DNA of 64,000 bases from Cannabis sativa (Eukaryota > Streptophyta > Magnoliopsida > Rosales > Cannabaceae), in the NCBI RefSeq assembly GCF_029168945.1, contig NC_083601.1, forward strand, positions 20,674,160 through 20,738,159. The letters run 5' to 3'. Position numbers and translations under genes: made by a program. The notes beneath the pieces are model-generated. The model was not told the origin of the DNA, did not search any database, and saw only the letters and a program-made list of their open reading frames with translations. Positions 1-13,700 of the stretch are shown here, one piece after another (the first letter of the stretch is position 1; every line of letters starts with the position of its first letter).

Positions 1-1158
1 TCTGAATGTCTAAACAAATAGAGGGTGCATCAGTATATTCTTTTTAAGGAAGTACATTGTAGAATCACCTAAAAGAATATATAAAATTATTCTTTATACT
101 ACATTATACTTCGAAATTTTAAGTAGCACATGTAATCCTTTCAAAAGAATAACGTAAAAACTGGTTAGTGATCAAATTTGATATGATTCTACCAAAATTA
201 TTGAATTTTTTTTAATAAAAGACAACCAAATTAATAGAGTAATGGCGATACAAACAAAAGTAATATGGTAACAAAGATAAGTTATTAGTAATATAATATA
301 TTAAAATAAAAATTGTAGTTATAGATATACAAAACAATTGCAAAGTACATTTTCTTCCAAAATTATATTAAAGAAAAGAAATAGTCTTAAGAAGATTCCA
401 TCGGATCCTATATTGTGAAATTATAGAACTTTTGCCATTCACCTTTCTTTTGATTTGGAAGGATTAAAAATTATAAGACCCATGTGCTATTTCTTTTCAT
501 CCACCATCCTCATTAGTATCAAATATTTTTGAGTTGTCTTTCGAAACATAAAACTTTTACAAGCATGTTCGTATTGAATGAATGGCATGTGCTGGGAAAA
601 AGAATGGGCAAAGTTTAATTTGGGGATATGCCTTAGCTAAAAACAAAGAAGGAAATATTGTGAAAAGTAGAAAATCCATATTTATTTTGGAGTGTTGGGC
701 CCACTTTTGATATATACACGTCTCTTTCTCGAATCGGCTTCAAGTCAGCGAGCGTCACTTCACGCCGCACCGATTAGTCTCTACATATGTCGTTTTTTGT
801 TTGCCAAAGACGTCAAACATCGAGGACATGTGGCATCATTTCTTACGTTCACTATTAATTCACAAAACTCAGTACTTCGCATTTTGTTTTTTCTTGCCGG
901 ACAATCACACAAGAATCAAGTATGAGAATATGAGGTTAGCCACAAAAGAAAGAAAGAAAAGTATGACAATCGTGTGTCTTTTTCTTGGGGGAGAGTGACT
1001 CGAAACAATTATATAGTGTACGGTGAAGGACCCCTTCCATGAAGTCCAATGTGTTGTTGTCTCTCTAATAATTTGTCGCAACCTTTTGTAATCCACATTG
1101 ATAATATGATCTCTAAAACATACTAAGTAGTGAAACACACTTATAATTACAAGATATG
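1..1158. other. AT-rich stretch with no recognisable gene
   Basis: No reading frame here resembles a known protein family. A less AT-rich patch around 700-850 contains several ACGT-core words (for example agacgtca), as plant promoters often do, but no TATA box and gene pair can be tied to it. The stretch ends where the copia reverse-transcriptase remnant becomes readable near 1159. The 5' half of that element is not recognisable here. Confidence 0.4.
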
Positions 1159-2390
1159 ACACATGGGCATCAAGATTGCTTTTCTAAATAAAGATCTTGA
1201 TGAAGTCATTTATATGGAACAATTACCATAAGGATATGTGTTACAGGGGAAGATCGAAAAGTATGTAAGTTGTTTAAATTCATTTATTGATTGAAACAAT
1301 AGTCTAAATCTTGGAATATCACCTTTAATAAGACTATTAAAGAGTATAGCTTCGAACAAAATAAAGACGAAGCATATATATATATAAATACATTAAAGGT
1401 AATGTAGTGGTATTCTTAATTCTTTATGTTGATGTCATTCTATTTATTAGAAATAATGTAGAAATGTTATTAAATGTAAAGAAGTGGTTAGCCGACAAAT
1501 TCCAAATAAAGAATTTAGGAGAAGTAAGATATGTTCTCGAGATCAAAATTCATAGAGATAGAAAGCGAAGAACATTAGCACTTTCTCAAGCAACTTATAT
1601 TGATAAGATACTAGAAAGATTCTCAATAGAGAATTCCAATAAAGGACGGTTACAGTCCAGACATAGAGTTATTATATATAAGGATCAATGTCCAAATACT
1701 CCTCAAGAGGAAGGTGACATGAGAAAGTATTCTTATGCATTAGCAGTTGGGAGCTTGATGCATGCAATGTTGTGTGCAAGGCCTGACATATGCTACGATG
1801 TAGGGATTATTAGTCGTTATCAATCTAATCCAGATTTGGAACACTGGATTGTTGTAAAGCACATTGTCAAGTATTTTTGGAGAATGAGAGATCTCATGCT
1901 TGTATATTCTGGTGGGGAGTTAGATCCTACTGGATATACTGATTCTTATTTTAAATCAAACAAAGATAGTCGAAGATCGACATCTGGGTGAGTATTTACA
2001 TTTGGTTAAGGAGCTGTAGTCTAGAGAAGTATTAAGCAAGCCAGTATTGCAGATTCAACTATGGAAGCTAAATATATAGCAGCTTGTGAAGCAGCTAAAA
2101 AAATAATTTGGTTGAAGAAATTCTACACTGCTTTAGAAGTGGTTCTAAAAGTAAAAAAAACTACTAGTGCTTTACTGTGACAATAGTGGAGCGATGGCTG
2201 ACTCTAAGGAACCAATGAGCCACAACAGGGGCAAGAACATTGAGAGGAAGTACCATCTACTTAAAAATATAATAGAGAGGTGATGTGACAATCTTGAAGA
2301 TCATATCGAAATATAACCTGATGGATTCATTCACAAAACCAGCAAAATCTTTTATGGGTAACATAACTAATATGATTGTGTGACTAAGGG
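1159..2390 (+). pseudogene. Decayed Ty1/copia pol: reverse transcriptase and RNase H
   Basis: Remnant of a copia polyprotein. From 1159 the translation gives the RT-like phrase AFLNKDLDEVIYMEQLP. The longest open piece (1407-1991, 194 aa) carries LYVDV at the catalytic YVDD position, LGEVRYVLEIKIHRDRKRRT, and MHAMLCARPDICYDVG followed by SRYQSNPDLEHW, all hallmarks of the copia RT C-terminus. RNase H follows out of frame: ADSTMEAKYIAACEA near 2050, a YCDNSGA motif near 2180 and a DSFTKPAKS tail near 2320. Several stops and frameshifts show it is dead. It stops where a solo LTR inserted at 2391; the last 40 bases of the internal region resume at 5871. Confidence 0.88.
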
Positions 2391-3422
2391 TGTCACGCCC
2401 TAAAGAAAGGCACATTACGATTAACCATTAAACATAACCTAATCCCGCTAAGCCGAGATTATTAAGAATAAGAGCAGAAATTTAAACTTTAAATCAAGTG
2501 CAAAGTGAAAATATAACTTGTAACTATTTAATTTACAAACCATTCCAAAAGATTACACATGTTTCGGGATCTCATAAAAATTTTCACAAAATATTACAAG
2601 TCATTTTTTTACATGCCGACCTAAGCGACAAAAACTGAGAATACAAAATACAGTAGACCCAACCCACGTGGTCTAGTGTGGCCCGAACATGTACAATAAA
2701 CTGCCAAGCCCTCGAACTCATGGCTGATCACAAACTGATTTACCGTTTCCTACACAGTAGAGCACCCGTTAGCCAAGCCCAGCAAGATAGTATAAATAAT
2801 ACTATGCAATATATATTCTCAATTCAAATAAATACTGATGTCACCACATCTATTGTCTATTTAACATAGACCTACGTGTTGCGCACACATGTGTATTTAC
2901 AATAAGGCCTTAGATTTGTTTATCGGTTCTGATTATCGAGTCTAACTTAATTATGCTTTACTTGCATAATTCTCTATCTTAACATATACATCATAATATT
3001 GGATTCAAAATCATTTAAACACTAGAGTAATAACCCTAGATCGTATAACCGCTCACTTTAGGGTAATAACCCTAATCCTGGTTTTTCACTTAATCACAAG
3101 CATAATATCAAACACGAGCGCCACAACGCTTATCTCTGTGTGCTAACTACTGTCTTACCTGATATTCCAAGTATATGGAGATTCCAAATCCCTAGGTATT
3201 GAGCAAGCACCGGTAATCTTAGTCACACGTTCCCGGAATTTCACAAATAGGGTAAATCCTAAAATTCACTTTCACATAATCACATAATTTGCATTTCAAT
3301 TATAGATAAGCATATAGAGCTCGAAATGAGCTTTCCAACAATATCAAGAACGTCCCAAACAGATTCTCGAATCAAAAATTATGGCAAAAATAAAAACTCA
3401 AAAATTCTCGGGAAAATAGGGC

Positions 3423-3491
3423 CTCGCCGCGGCGAGCAAAGATGTGGCCGCGGCGGCAACAACCAGGTTGCCCACGTCGTGGTGAGGGCCC
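3423..3491. repeat. GC-rich palindrome cluster in the solo LTR
   Basis: In an AT-rich LTR this patch holds a perfect 14-bp palindrome (ctcgccgcggcgag, 3423-3436), a second GCCGCGGC palindrome just downstream and a near-palindromic ccacgtcgtgg. The gypsy LTRs at 40702 and 48046 carry a different palindrome pair at the equivalent position. Confidence 0.7.
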
Positions 3492-4082
3492 TGGAAACCC
3501 CCAAAAATTGCAATTTTACAAACTTCGAATTTCATACCTAAAACTCATACCAACCAACTCCAATCATGCAAAATTTCAAATTCAAAGCTAGAACAACCTA
3601 TATCCAATATTATCATGAATTTTTAAGCAAACCAAAGCTCAAATTTACCAATTCAAACACATACTAACAAAAGCATGCTACAACACCAACATCATTCCAC
3701 CAATATCTCATGTTTAAAATCATAGCATTTAAACCTTTAAAATATACCCATTAATTCAAGCCAAATTCAAAAATTCAAGCATCAAATTCTCATCCTAAAC
3801 CAATCAAAAATACATCACACATGAATCTAAGCAACACAAACACACCAAACACCTCACAAACCAACCAATTCTCAACAACATGCATCATTTACATAAGATC
3901 ATCAAGAATAACATTTAAAGAGCTTAAATTACCAAAAATTAAACATAAATAAAGAGAGATTAGATGCTTACCACAAATACACAAGCTTCAAGTACTAAAT
4001 CACACCAAATACACTCTAATTTAAGCTTAATTTTCAAAATTGGTTTAAGATTTAGGAAAGATGAGAAAGGAAGAGGGAGAGG

Positions 4083-5288
4083 TGTTACGAAAATTATTAA
4101 TAACTACGCAAGTGCACGCAATCAAGTAGTATACTCACGCAAGTGAGGTCGAACCACAGGGAATTGGATTAATTATTACTAAACTATACTTATAATTCTA
4201 TTTGGCAAATCAAAAGTATTTATGATTGAAAAAGGAAGAAAGAAATTCAAGAAACTTAAAGAAACAAGTGAATATTAATCAAGATGAGAGATTAGGGAGG
4301 AGAATCCTGTTGTTAGTTTACCACAATTGTTAATGCCTAATTGATATCCTTTTCTTGAAGTGAATGACAGATTATAAATTAACCTAACTCTTTTTCAGAT
4401 CTTTTAGGTTCTAAATCACACGCTCTCTAATTAATCTCTTAATTAAACTAACATGAAATCAGCATTAAGCAATAATCTAATTGTCACAAAGGCTATGCAA
4501 TACTCTCGTTTCACATCAAAACCTAGATTATCCAATTTTAGCATTCTCAATTCTCACTTTTTCAGATTTTTAATTGAGATCATAGAACATGTAGAAGGTG
4601 ATCAAGCTTACACATGGAATTAAGCACAAATATAGATAATTTCACAATCAAGATTGAAGGAATGACAATTATTCATTAACTAGGCAAAACTTAAAACAAC
4701 ATTCATCATCCTCCCTAAATAGGAGTTTAGTTCAAAACATCCATAATCAAATCTATAATTAACATTGAAACAGAAAATAGCATAGAAAAATTAAAGAAAA
4801 GAAAAAGAACTAGTTGAAGTAATTGATCCGGGTTGCCACAAGCCGCTCTTCTAGCCTCCTCCTTTGTTTCTAGGGCTCCAAGTCTGAATGAACCCTAATT
4901 TTCACGAACTCCCTCTATTTAAACCAAGTCTCATCTTTAAAATTCGTGAAATTACGAAACTGCCCAAAAATCCCGTCACTGGGTCCCCGTCGCGACTGGC
5001 AATGCCCCCGTCGCGACGGGGTTAAGCATCATTTTCTCAAAATTTTCTCTGCCAATCCCCGTCGCGACTGGGATATTGCCCGTCGCGACTGGATTAGGCA
5101 GCAACACAATTTTTGGTTTTTCTTCTCGATTCTTTCACCGCGCGTCCTCAATTCTTGTACATACTTTCTTTAAACACCCGAGGACCTGAAACAAAAGAAT
5201 CAAGCGTAAAATAACCCTAAAACTAGAAACAAAGAGTAAAAACTATCCGAAAATATGACCCGAAACTTAGACTAATTTTAGCCTAACA
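4083..5288. mobile_element. Nested 1.2-kb solo LTR, family unassigned
   Basis: The unit begins tgttacg, ends ctaaca (TG...CA), and is flanked on both sides by the perfect 5-bp duplication agagg (4078-4082 and 5289-5293). Outside it, gypsy-LTR sequence continues without a gap. There is no internal region or second LTR, so this is a solo LTR or an LTR-like short element. It contains the phrases cgcaagtgcacgc and gaaccacagggaattgg, which I associate with the ends of non-coding plant LTR families, and four GTCGCGAC-containing palindromic words between 4980 and 5095. Orientation is undetermined. Confidence 0.85.
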
Positions 5289-7396
5289 AGAGGGTCGGAT
5301 AGGGCTAAGAAAACCAGAAAATGATTTTTTCCCTTTTCAAAAATTATTTTTGTTGGAAAATAACTTAAATGGTCAAATGACCAAAATGCCTCTAGGGTCA
5401 ATTATAACCACACATATATATACAAGGGAAAAATTGTCATTCCAATCACACATACATAACACAATAATTCAAATTTTCTCAATTATCTTATAAATGCCAT
5501 AACTAAATCCCGAAAATGTATTTTGGACCCCGAACCCAGTTCAGCCCAAAATACCCGATTGTAACTATACCGCGCTGACTTGTCAAAAAATACCTACAGA
5601 TAGGCAGAAAAGACATACTATATAATAATATAGTTCATAAGCATGATATATCATAAAATTATGATTTTACCCTTCTTGGGTCAAAATTATGATTTTACCC
5701 TTATCGAGTCAAAATTACGAAAATGTCCCTAACACACCAAGTGGGTCTTAAAATGCAATTTATCAATATAGTTTCATATATTAAATTATATAATAATATA
5801 ATTCCTCATTAATACATAATTAATCTTGTTAGGGTTGCTAATCCGGTTTCATGAACTTTAGGGTATTACAAAAGGAGATGCCCAATTTGCTTTTAGGGCA
5901 AGTAGGAGATTGTTAGGGTTTATGCCTTGAAAGGCCTATAAAGACTTTTTTGATTATTTAATAAAGAGTTGAACATTTTGATATATGCTTGAATATTTAA
6001 TAATTAATAATTATTATTGAATAATTTACATATAAATATCGAAAAATTTCTTATTCATATATGAGGATGTGGCTTGTAGTTGTACAGAGAACTAAGACCA
6101 CTTAACTATGAATAAAATAGTTAACAACATATTAAAGTTATGGAATCTTTAATCAACGATTGCTAGTATAGTTCAATGATGCTCGTTCTTTGGTGCAAGT
6201 AATCTTAGTTCGAATTATGGATTTAGTATGCCATTAAAGAGAAGGTATTGTATATAATAGAGATTATATATGACAATGACCGATATGAATGAAATTGTCT
6301 TTATCAGCATGTCATTTACTATAAATACCTAATTCATATCATCATGATGATTAATAGTAAATCAACCTTTATCTTGAGTAATCATGAACTCTTATTCATG
6401 TTATTAGTTTTTTTAATTCACTCGTTAAAGTTTCTCAAAGAAGATGATTCTTACAATTTATATTTTGAGAATTTAATAATATGGATGAGTGGGAACTGAT
6501 TTACAATTATGGAATCCTCACCTTCCTAAAGAATTGAATACTGGTTCCCTTTAAGTGTTAATTATAGAACTGGAAAGTTGTCTACAAATTTAGATGGGAT
6601 CAAAATTATATTTCCACTAGTAAATTAATGGTACTAAGGGATAAAACAGTAATTTGACCAAAACTAATTACAAACCAAGACATGGAGGGCTAATCACTAG
6701 AATTGATTGTATCAATGGACACTGCAGTAAAACTTAGTAAATATACTTCTATAATTACTAAGAGTTCAATTCTATATTTATAGTGGAGTAATCATGGAAT
6801 TAATAAACAAGGACTATTTGGTTGATGAGACTCGATAAATAATCTAGTTTATTGTAGCTTAGAATTATACGTCCATGGTCTCTAAATCACCACCTTGAAA
6901 CACTGTCAAGACAAAATAATAGTATAGTGTCGTTCGAAAAGAAAAATCTATTTTGAATTGGAAAAATAGTAATTATTTATTTTTGTAATAAATAAATAAT
7001 TTTTTCAAATTAATTAAATAGGAAAAAGATAAAAATTATTAATACAAAATTTGTCAAGACAAGATTTGTTGAGAAAAAAGACACCATTCTTGTCCTAAAT
7101 AGACAAGGATAGGTGCCTACTATGTAGCTGTTCCTATGAAATTTATCGTTTTGCATTAATTAATTATTTAATTAATTCAATTAGATAAATATTTGAATTT
7201 AAAAAATAGTTTCTAAGTTGTTGAGATATTGTCTCAAATAGTTGAAAGATTCTCATATATATCAGTAATTGAATTCGGTTATAGATATTTATTTATTTAA
7301 ATAATTAATTATAATTTAATTATAGGATTTTAACTACCCTATATAAAAGAGAAATTAGAATACTCTAGTTCACATATATATATATATTTTCAAATA

Positions 7397-8768
7397 TTAC
7401 GTTTAGGCGGGCTTTTTTCCTCTAAAATAATCACCAACGACTTTATCGTTGGTGAAAAACATGCAGAAAAAAATAAAAGCCCCGCACCCCTCCTTCTTCT
7501 CCCCATTTCTATTTTCATTTCATCTTCTCCCTTCTCCTTCATTTCATTTCATTTCATCTTCTCCCCTTACCATTTTATCTTCTCCCTTCTTCATTTTTCT
7601 CTCCAAATATGAAATTCTCTCCATTTTTTCCTCTTTTCATATTCTTCATTTCATCTTTATTCTTCCATTCCTCTTCTCATTCCAAATCTCCTCTTCATAT
7701 CCAAACCCACAAAACCCTTTGTATCATCGGACCACCGCATGCCGCCGCCTCTTCTCCACCGCCTGAAAATTTGTCGAACCACGATTTCAGTAATGTAAAG
7801 TTATTATTCTCATTCTTTTCTTATATATTAATGTAATATTTATATATATTGATTTGTAATTTATATATATGTGTATTTATATTAATACATTTTTTTATAC
7901 TATTTATTTTATTGTTTAAATTATGTTAACTATAGTGTTCTTGTGTATATAAATTTATTTATGTGTATTTTTATTTTTTATATTTGTAATTTATTATTGT
8001 AATTTAAAATATTTTATTTTTGTTATTTTGTAGATTGGGCAGAAGAGTTTAAGTAGGATTTTTAGCAGCTTGGAGGAGGTGTTCACAAAATTTCTTTTGT
8101 GAAATGTATATTTTTTTATTAATATGTGTAAAGTAAAATGAAATATGTGTATTATTTATTTTATTATAGGTGTATTAATAATTTATGGATTTAAAATTTA
8201 ATATGAAAATATTTAGTTTGTTATTATGTTTTACTCTTAATTTAATTATTTTGTGTATTGTTTAATTAAAAATTTATTTAATAAAAAATAAATGTTTAAT
8301 ATAAATTAGTTTTTATAAAAAAAATCAAATGGATTTATAATTTAATTAATTAAATAATTTTTATATAATTAAAAAATAGAAATTTTAATATAATTAATTA
8401 ACATTCATTAAACAATTTTAATATAATTTTATAGATTAAGTAATTAAATAAAAATAATTTTAATATACTTATTAATTTTTTTAGCTAGTCATCAATGACG
8501 ACAGTGTCGTCATTGATAATATAATCAATGACGATAAAATCGTCGTTGATTTACCAAAATTAAAATTATTATCAACAACAATTTTGTCGTCATTGATATT
8601 ATTAATTGCCAACGACATTAAAAGTCGTTGATAATAGCTTTTGCCGACAAACTATTCCCAACGACTTTTCACCAAAGAAATGTCCTCATTGATAGATAAT
8701 ACTGACGAAAAAGGGGCTTTTTTCACCAACAAAAATTGTCCTCATCGATGTACATATTTCTTGTAGTA
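7397..8768. mobile_element. CACTA-like non-autonomous DNA transposon (left end uncertain)
   Basis: The right end, read on the minus strand, gives actacaagaaatatg, one base short of the CACTACAAGAAA terminus common in plant CACTA elements. Both ends carry subterminal copies of an aacgactttNNNcgttg-type word: caccaacgactttatcgttggtg near 7431-7453 and many cgtcgttgat/aacgac words at 8490-8680. Subterminal repeats of this kind are typical of the superfamily. The inside is pyrimidine-rich and then AT-rich with no transposase. I cannot find the matching left terminus, so it may be lost. The small open frames at 7449-7836 are low-complexity and not credible genes. Confidence 0.5.
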
Positions 8769-8855
8769 TTCCTTGTGTGTGGTGGAACGATTTGAAAGGT
8801 ACTGGTGTTAGACTAATTGCATCATCATCATTAACTGGATTAAGAAATACAACAT

Positions 8856-9152
8856 ACTAGGAGTGAAAATCGGTCGGTTATGATCAGTTTTTATAATTTT
8901 ATAACCGACCGTTTAGAAATTATAACCGTATAAAACTGACCGTACAGTTTTTGGCAGTTTTTCAGTTTGGCGGTTTTGGACGGTTTTTGGCGGTTTTTTG
9001 GTTTAACCATTTTTTATTTCAAAACCTGAAACCGACCGCCATGTCAAAAAATTGAAACTGAAACCGACCGCCAAATTCGGTGATGACGTGGAACTGAAAA
9101 TTTGGTTACGGTCTGGTCGGTTTCAGTTTATCAGTTTTTATGAACACCCCTA
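8856..9152. mobile_element. hAT-type MITE, 297 bp
   Basis: The ends are TAGGAGTG and CACCCCTA, imperfect inverted repeats of the TAGGGGTG type. They are flanked by a perfect 8-bp duplication caacatac (8848-8855 and 9153-9160). Eight-base TSDs and TAGGG-like termini are diagnostic of hAT. The body is rich in accgacc / ggtcggt words, as in the larger hAT element at 38762. There is no coding capacity. Confidence 0.85.
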
Positions 9153-9300
9153 CAACATACGAGAAGTTTTGAGGATACCCTAATAGTCTTCAAGAGGTAT
9201 ATGTTCTAAACTTGTTAATTTGTGTTTTGATTTAATGTACACACATGAAGATCTATTGGGAATGTGGTATAATGATAATTAGCAATATGAAATTAATCTG

Positions 9301-10370
9301 TTGCGTATCTAATTTAGTACCATAAAATCAATATTAGCCTAGGTGAGGCCCAATTTTTAAAATTAATTTGTCGTATGGTATAGTAATATTGACAATAATA
9401 GGAGAGGACATGCACCGTCGTTGGAAAAAAAGAATGTCAGAATGGAGGGTCACCCCCTCAAAAATGAGATCTCCTTTTTGTCGTGTGCCTTTCCAAAGGT
9501 TGGTAGAGGAGATAGATTTCCAAATTTCTCGAGATCATGTTAGAGGCGTGCCACATAAGTGATTTCCGAGAATAGATTAGAACTCAATAAATATATATAT
9601 TTTTGAATCAAGTATAGAATTTTATTAATAACAATTAGCTTAAATAGTAACCTACAATCCAATCAGGATATCTCCGGTTGGAAATACAGTCAGGATTAGA
9701 ATTAAAAAAATGAGCTAAAAAAACTAAAATAAAATTAAAAAGGGCTGCAACATCACAAATAACCTTAAGTACTTAGAAGACACAACAATAGAAAGTGTTG
9801 CAAAAAGGTTCGTTCAACCTCCTAACTTGGATACTCAACTATTGTGTAAGGTACGTAACGCACGCACTACGAACAATCCCTTCAGAGAACTTGTTATTTC
9901 CAAGTACTAACAGTGATTTGATGGGGAGCCACGGAGAACAAAGAAGAACCAATAATGAAATAAAACAAAATAAAATTATGTCACATAGACAAGACTAGAA
10001 ACACTCAAAACTAAGTCACAGAGGCAAGACTAAAATACTTAAAACCATATCACAAAGACAAAACTAATCAGAGTAAAAAAAAATTGTAATAACAAAATAC
10101 AATTCTGAAGCTACACCTAAGCCAAAAAAAAAAAACGGGCAGACTTAGCCGGAGAAAAAAAACAACCTTCAATAGTTACAGATATTATGAAAGTATGAGA
10201 TAATCAAAAATTCAAACATAGAGAGCAAAACAAGATCAGAGATTAATGTAAGCAATCATTCTTTAATAACATAATGCACTCTTTAATCAAGGCTAAAAAA
10301 CAACTAAGCCACCTTATCGATCGATATGTGAATCTCAAAATTACAACACTCAAAGGCTCTCTAAAACTCT
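9301..10370. other. Non-coding stretch without recognised content
   Basis: AT-rich sequence with several oligo-A runs (for example near 10115-10165). The small frames at 9368-9562 and 9795-9998 have no recognisable domain and no codon structure that persuades me. Confidence 0.35.
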
Positions 10371-10794
10371 TAGGTGGTATTTGATTTACCGGAATGTAAT
10401 AGTAATGGTAATAGGAATAGTAATAGAATGTAATGGTAATAGTAATGGGAATACTATTACCATGTTTGATTTATTTTGTAATAAACTTTGTAATTAGAAT
10501 TGAATTGATAAAAATATCCTTCCTTTATTTATTTATTTATATTTTCAAAGTGAGAAAGAAAAAGAATAAAAGTGTCTTTTTATTATTTATTTATTTTTTT
10601 TTTTTGGTGAAAGGGAGGGGTTTTAAAACCCCATTCATTGAAAAAAAAAACGACCAAGCCGAACAGTACAACAGACACAAAACTAACCGAAAAAGCAAAC
10701 TCTTAGCTAACAAACAACAACAACTACCAACACTACCCACTACTTAAACTGAAAGAGGCCCAACAACGCCCGAAGGCACAAACTTATACCAACA

Positions 10795-13700
10795 TTAATC
10801 AGGATTCCATTCTTGAACATCAGAGAACACCTTCTCGTCCATGACTCCCAAATCAAGAACACCAGTAGCCCCTACTGCAGCAGCCCACTTCGCTGAGTTG
10901 TGAGCCAAGAAGTTGTAGGTCCTGTCAATTTTACTGATCTTGAAATCATCAAGTAGCCTGACCGTGTTTTTGAACTGGTTTATTGCACCAACAATGTCAA
11001 TAAATTGGTTCGTGTTGCAAGTGATCGAGCAATTGGCAACCACAACTTCATTGTCACATTGGAAAGCCACTTTCCCCTTCAAATGTTCCCTTGCGAACTC
11101 GGCTGCATTTGCCCAGATGGTCGCTTCTGCTAACAGAGGGTTCGTAGCAGAAAGTCTCTCCGCGAAGATTGCCACAACTCTGTCCTGCTCATCTCTGAAA
11201 ACAGCCGCTCCAAAAGATTGGTTATGCTGAATTGATACATCAGTGCAGCAATTCCACCATCCTGCTTCGGACGTGCGCAGATGACCTCTCTTCTCATTCT
11301 TCGGTTTCCATCTGGATAAGTGATCATTGTATGACCGGTGCACTGAGTTGACGATCTCCGTTATAGGGCGGAGTCTCGTACCATGAATTAATCCATTTCG
11401 GGCATCCCAGATTGCTTTAAAAATACAGAGTGCACCTGTCATGAATTCATCGAAAGACAAAAGACTTGGTCTATGCTTATTATCCTGGAACCAAGTCATC
11501 CATTCTGTCCAGGAGCTATAACTTAACGAATTAGTTCTCATTCCCCACATACTTCCAAACCATATTGCCTTTGCAAAGTAGCAATCCCAAAACAAATGTA
11601 ATGATGACTCCTCTCCTTCCTCACAAATGGGACATTCCTTTGATTGGAGAGGAGAACTATTCCAATCTTTTCTCTGGTAGGAAGAGCATCTCTCATTATT
11701 TTCCACCACAACAACTTCAACCTCCCATGGATAGGCGAATTCCATAAAATTCTCCAATCCCAAGAGGTATGTCGCTGCGTTTTGGAATTCGTTACCAGTT
11801 TAAAAGCTGATTTGACCGAGAAGCGGCCACGAGGATCACCAATCCACCTCCAGGAGTCTGGTTTGGATTGATGGGGCAGCCCGATATTAAGGATGTTTCT
11901 TGCATCGCTCTCGCTGAACCACTTCCTTACCCTTTCTTCATTCCAAGTCATATTCTCGTTAATGAAATAGTTGACCAAATTTGCACCTTGAGTAGCATCC
12001 AACAGGGGCTGAGGCAAGTGATCACCATTGGGCACCCACGCATCGAACCAGATTGAGGTGGCCCTGCCATCTCCAATTTCTCGACACATACCTTCTTTTA
12101 GTAAGGTTCTTGACCTTAGAATTGCTTTCCATAGGGTCGACTCTGATCCTTTCATCTCAACATCAAAGAGATTTGACCCTTTTAGATACTTCTCAGTCAC
12201 GATAGAACTCCAAAGATTTTGGGGTTCCTTTACGAGTTTCCAGCCCCACTTTAAGAGGAGGGCCTGATTGATGTCTTTGATTCTTCGGATGCCAAGGCCA
12301 CCCTTGTATTTTGATTTGCAAATTGAACTCCAAGATATAGTGTGCACAGGATTCCTCCTTTCGTTATCACCCCACCAGAATTTTCTTAGACTTTGCTCCA
12401 TTTTATTAGCTATACCACAAGGGATCACCTCCGATGCCGCCACATAAATAGGAATTGAAGTCCCTACCGATTGGATTAGACATGTACGCCCAGCTTTCGA
12501 AAGCAGACGAGCCTTCCACCCGTCTATTCTTGTGAGGACTCTTTGCACTAGATATTGCATGTCTTTAGACCGATTCTTGGAACTGAACAGTGGTATTCCG
12601 AGATAAGTGGCATCATTCTGCATCTTTCTCATGCCCAGGAGGGTAGTGATATCACTAATTCGATTTTTTGGGACCCCCTTTGAGAAGAAAACTGTTGATT
12701 TTTGCAGGTTAATCGCTTGTCCTGACCAAGCGCGGTACTTTTGAAGACACTCCAGAAAGGCCTGGGCTTCTTTAATCGTGGCTTGACCGAATAGGACTAC
12801 ATCATCTGCAAACATAAGATGAGTAATCGCAGGGGCTGAGCGAGTAACTTTGATCCCCTTAATCCTTCCTTCAGATGTGTAATCCTGCAGGAGCCGAGAT
12901 AACATATCTGCTGCTAGGATAAAAAGAGTGGGGGATAGTGGATCCCCTTGCCTGAGCCCACTCGTGGGGTGGATAGTGCCTTGTTTAACCCCATTGATCA
13001 TCAAATTCATTTTCTTGATTTGTATACAACTCTTGATCCAACCCAGCAAAGGATTCTTGAAGCCGTGGAAGTTGAGGACCTCCATTATAAAATCCCAGTC
13101 CATCTTGTCGTAAGCCTTCTCCATATCGAGCTTTATCATCATAAAACCCTTTGAGCCTTTTTTCCGAGCCATTGAGTGAATAATCTCTTTGGCTATTGCT
13201 GTATTCTCAGTGGTACATCTCCCTTTGATGAAAGCTGTTTGCGTCGGGGAGATGATACAAGGAAGAATATCTCGCAGACGGGTGGTTATGACTTTAGAAA
13301 TGCATTTGTATATCACATTACACAAGGCTATGGGCCGAAAATCACCGACCTTTGAAGGGCCCTCCTTTTTTGGCACCAACACAATGTTAGTATCGTTGAT
13401 GTAGTGAGGTAGTTCAGCGGTGTTGAAGAAGTGTTTAATGAAATTGAGGAAGTCCTCTTTGATCGTGTCCCAGTGGGATCGGAAGAAAATCACTGGGAAT
13501 CCATCAGGTCCCGGGGCCTTGTCCACTCCCATGGAAGCTAAGGCATTCAGAATTTCCGCTTCTGAGGGAGGGTCCATAAGGTCCTCCTTTAACAAATTAT
13601 CCATTCTCAAGTGGTTCCAATCCTCAGCTTCAAACTTGATCCGAGAACCATTCTTAGAAAACGTACTGGTAAATTTCTGAATAAATAGCTTGGCTATTTC

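Larger units (their letters stand above)
2391..5870 (-). mobile_element. Solo LTR of a gypsy family, interrupted
   Basis: The ends are tgtcacgccc and gggtattaca, matching the termini of the LTRs of the intact gypsy element at 40702-50421. Colinear similarity runs through the interior (for example cgacctaagc, catggctgatca, gggtaataaccctaa, and a gaacgtcccaaac-like stretch). The flanks are aaggg on the left and aaagg on the right, a one-mismatch target duplication. The sequences outside are two parts of one copia element, so this is an insertion into copia followed by LTR-LTR recombination that left a solo LTR. Without the nested element (4083-5288 plus its 5-bp TSD) it is about 2.27 kb, close to the 2.38-kb relatives. 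It is clearly more diverged than those, hence older. Confidence 0.88.
5871..9300 (+). mobile_element. Copia 3' end: polypurine tract and interrupted 3' LTR
   Basis: Positions 5871-5910 resume the copia internal region and end in the purine-rich gggcaagtaggagat. The LTR starts at 5911 with tgttagggtttatgcc, close to the TGTTGGGTTTTATGCCC start of the copia LTRs further right. A TATA-like ctatataaaaga lies near 7338-7350. At about 7397 the LTR is interrupted by a CACTA-like element, and typical copia U5 wording resumes after 8769 (a caagaggtatatgttctaaacttg-like stretch near 9190-9215), interrupted again by an hAT MITE. The exact 3' end is not clear, so 9300 is approximate. The 5' LTR is not visible in the window. 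Confidence 0.65.

Noticed and set aside
7449..7836. Phe/Ser/Pro-rich small frames
   Set aside because: Low-complexity pyrimidine-rich transposon sequence with overlapping frames of equal length.
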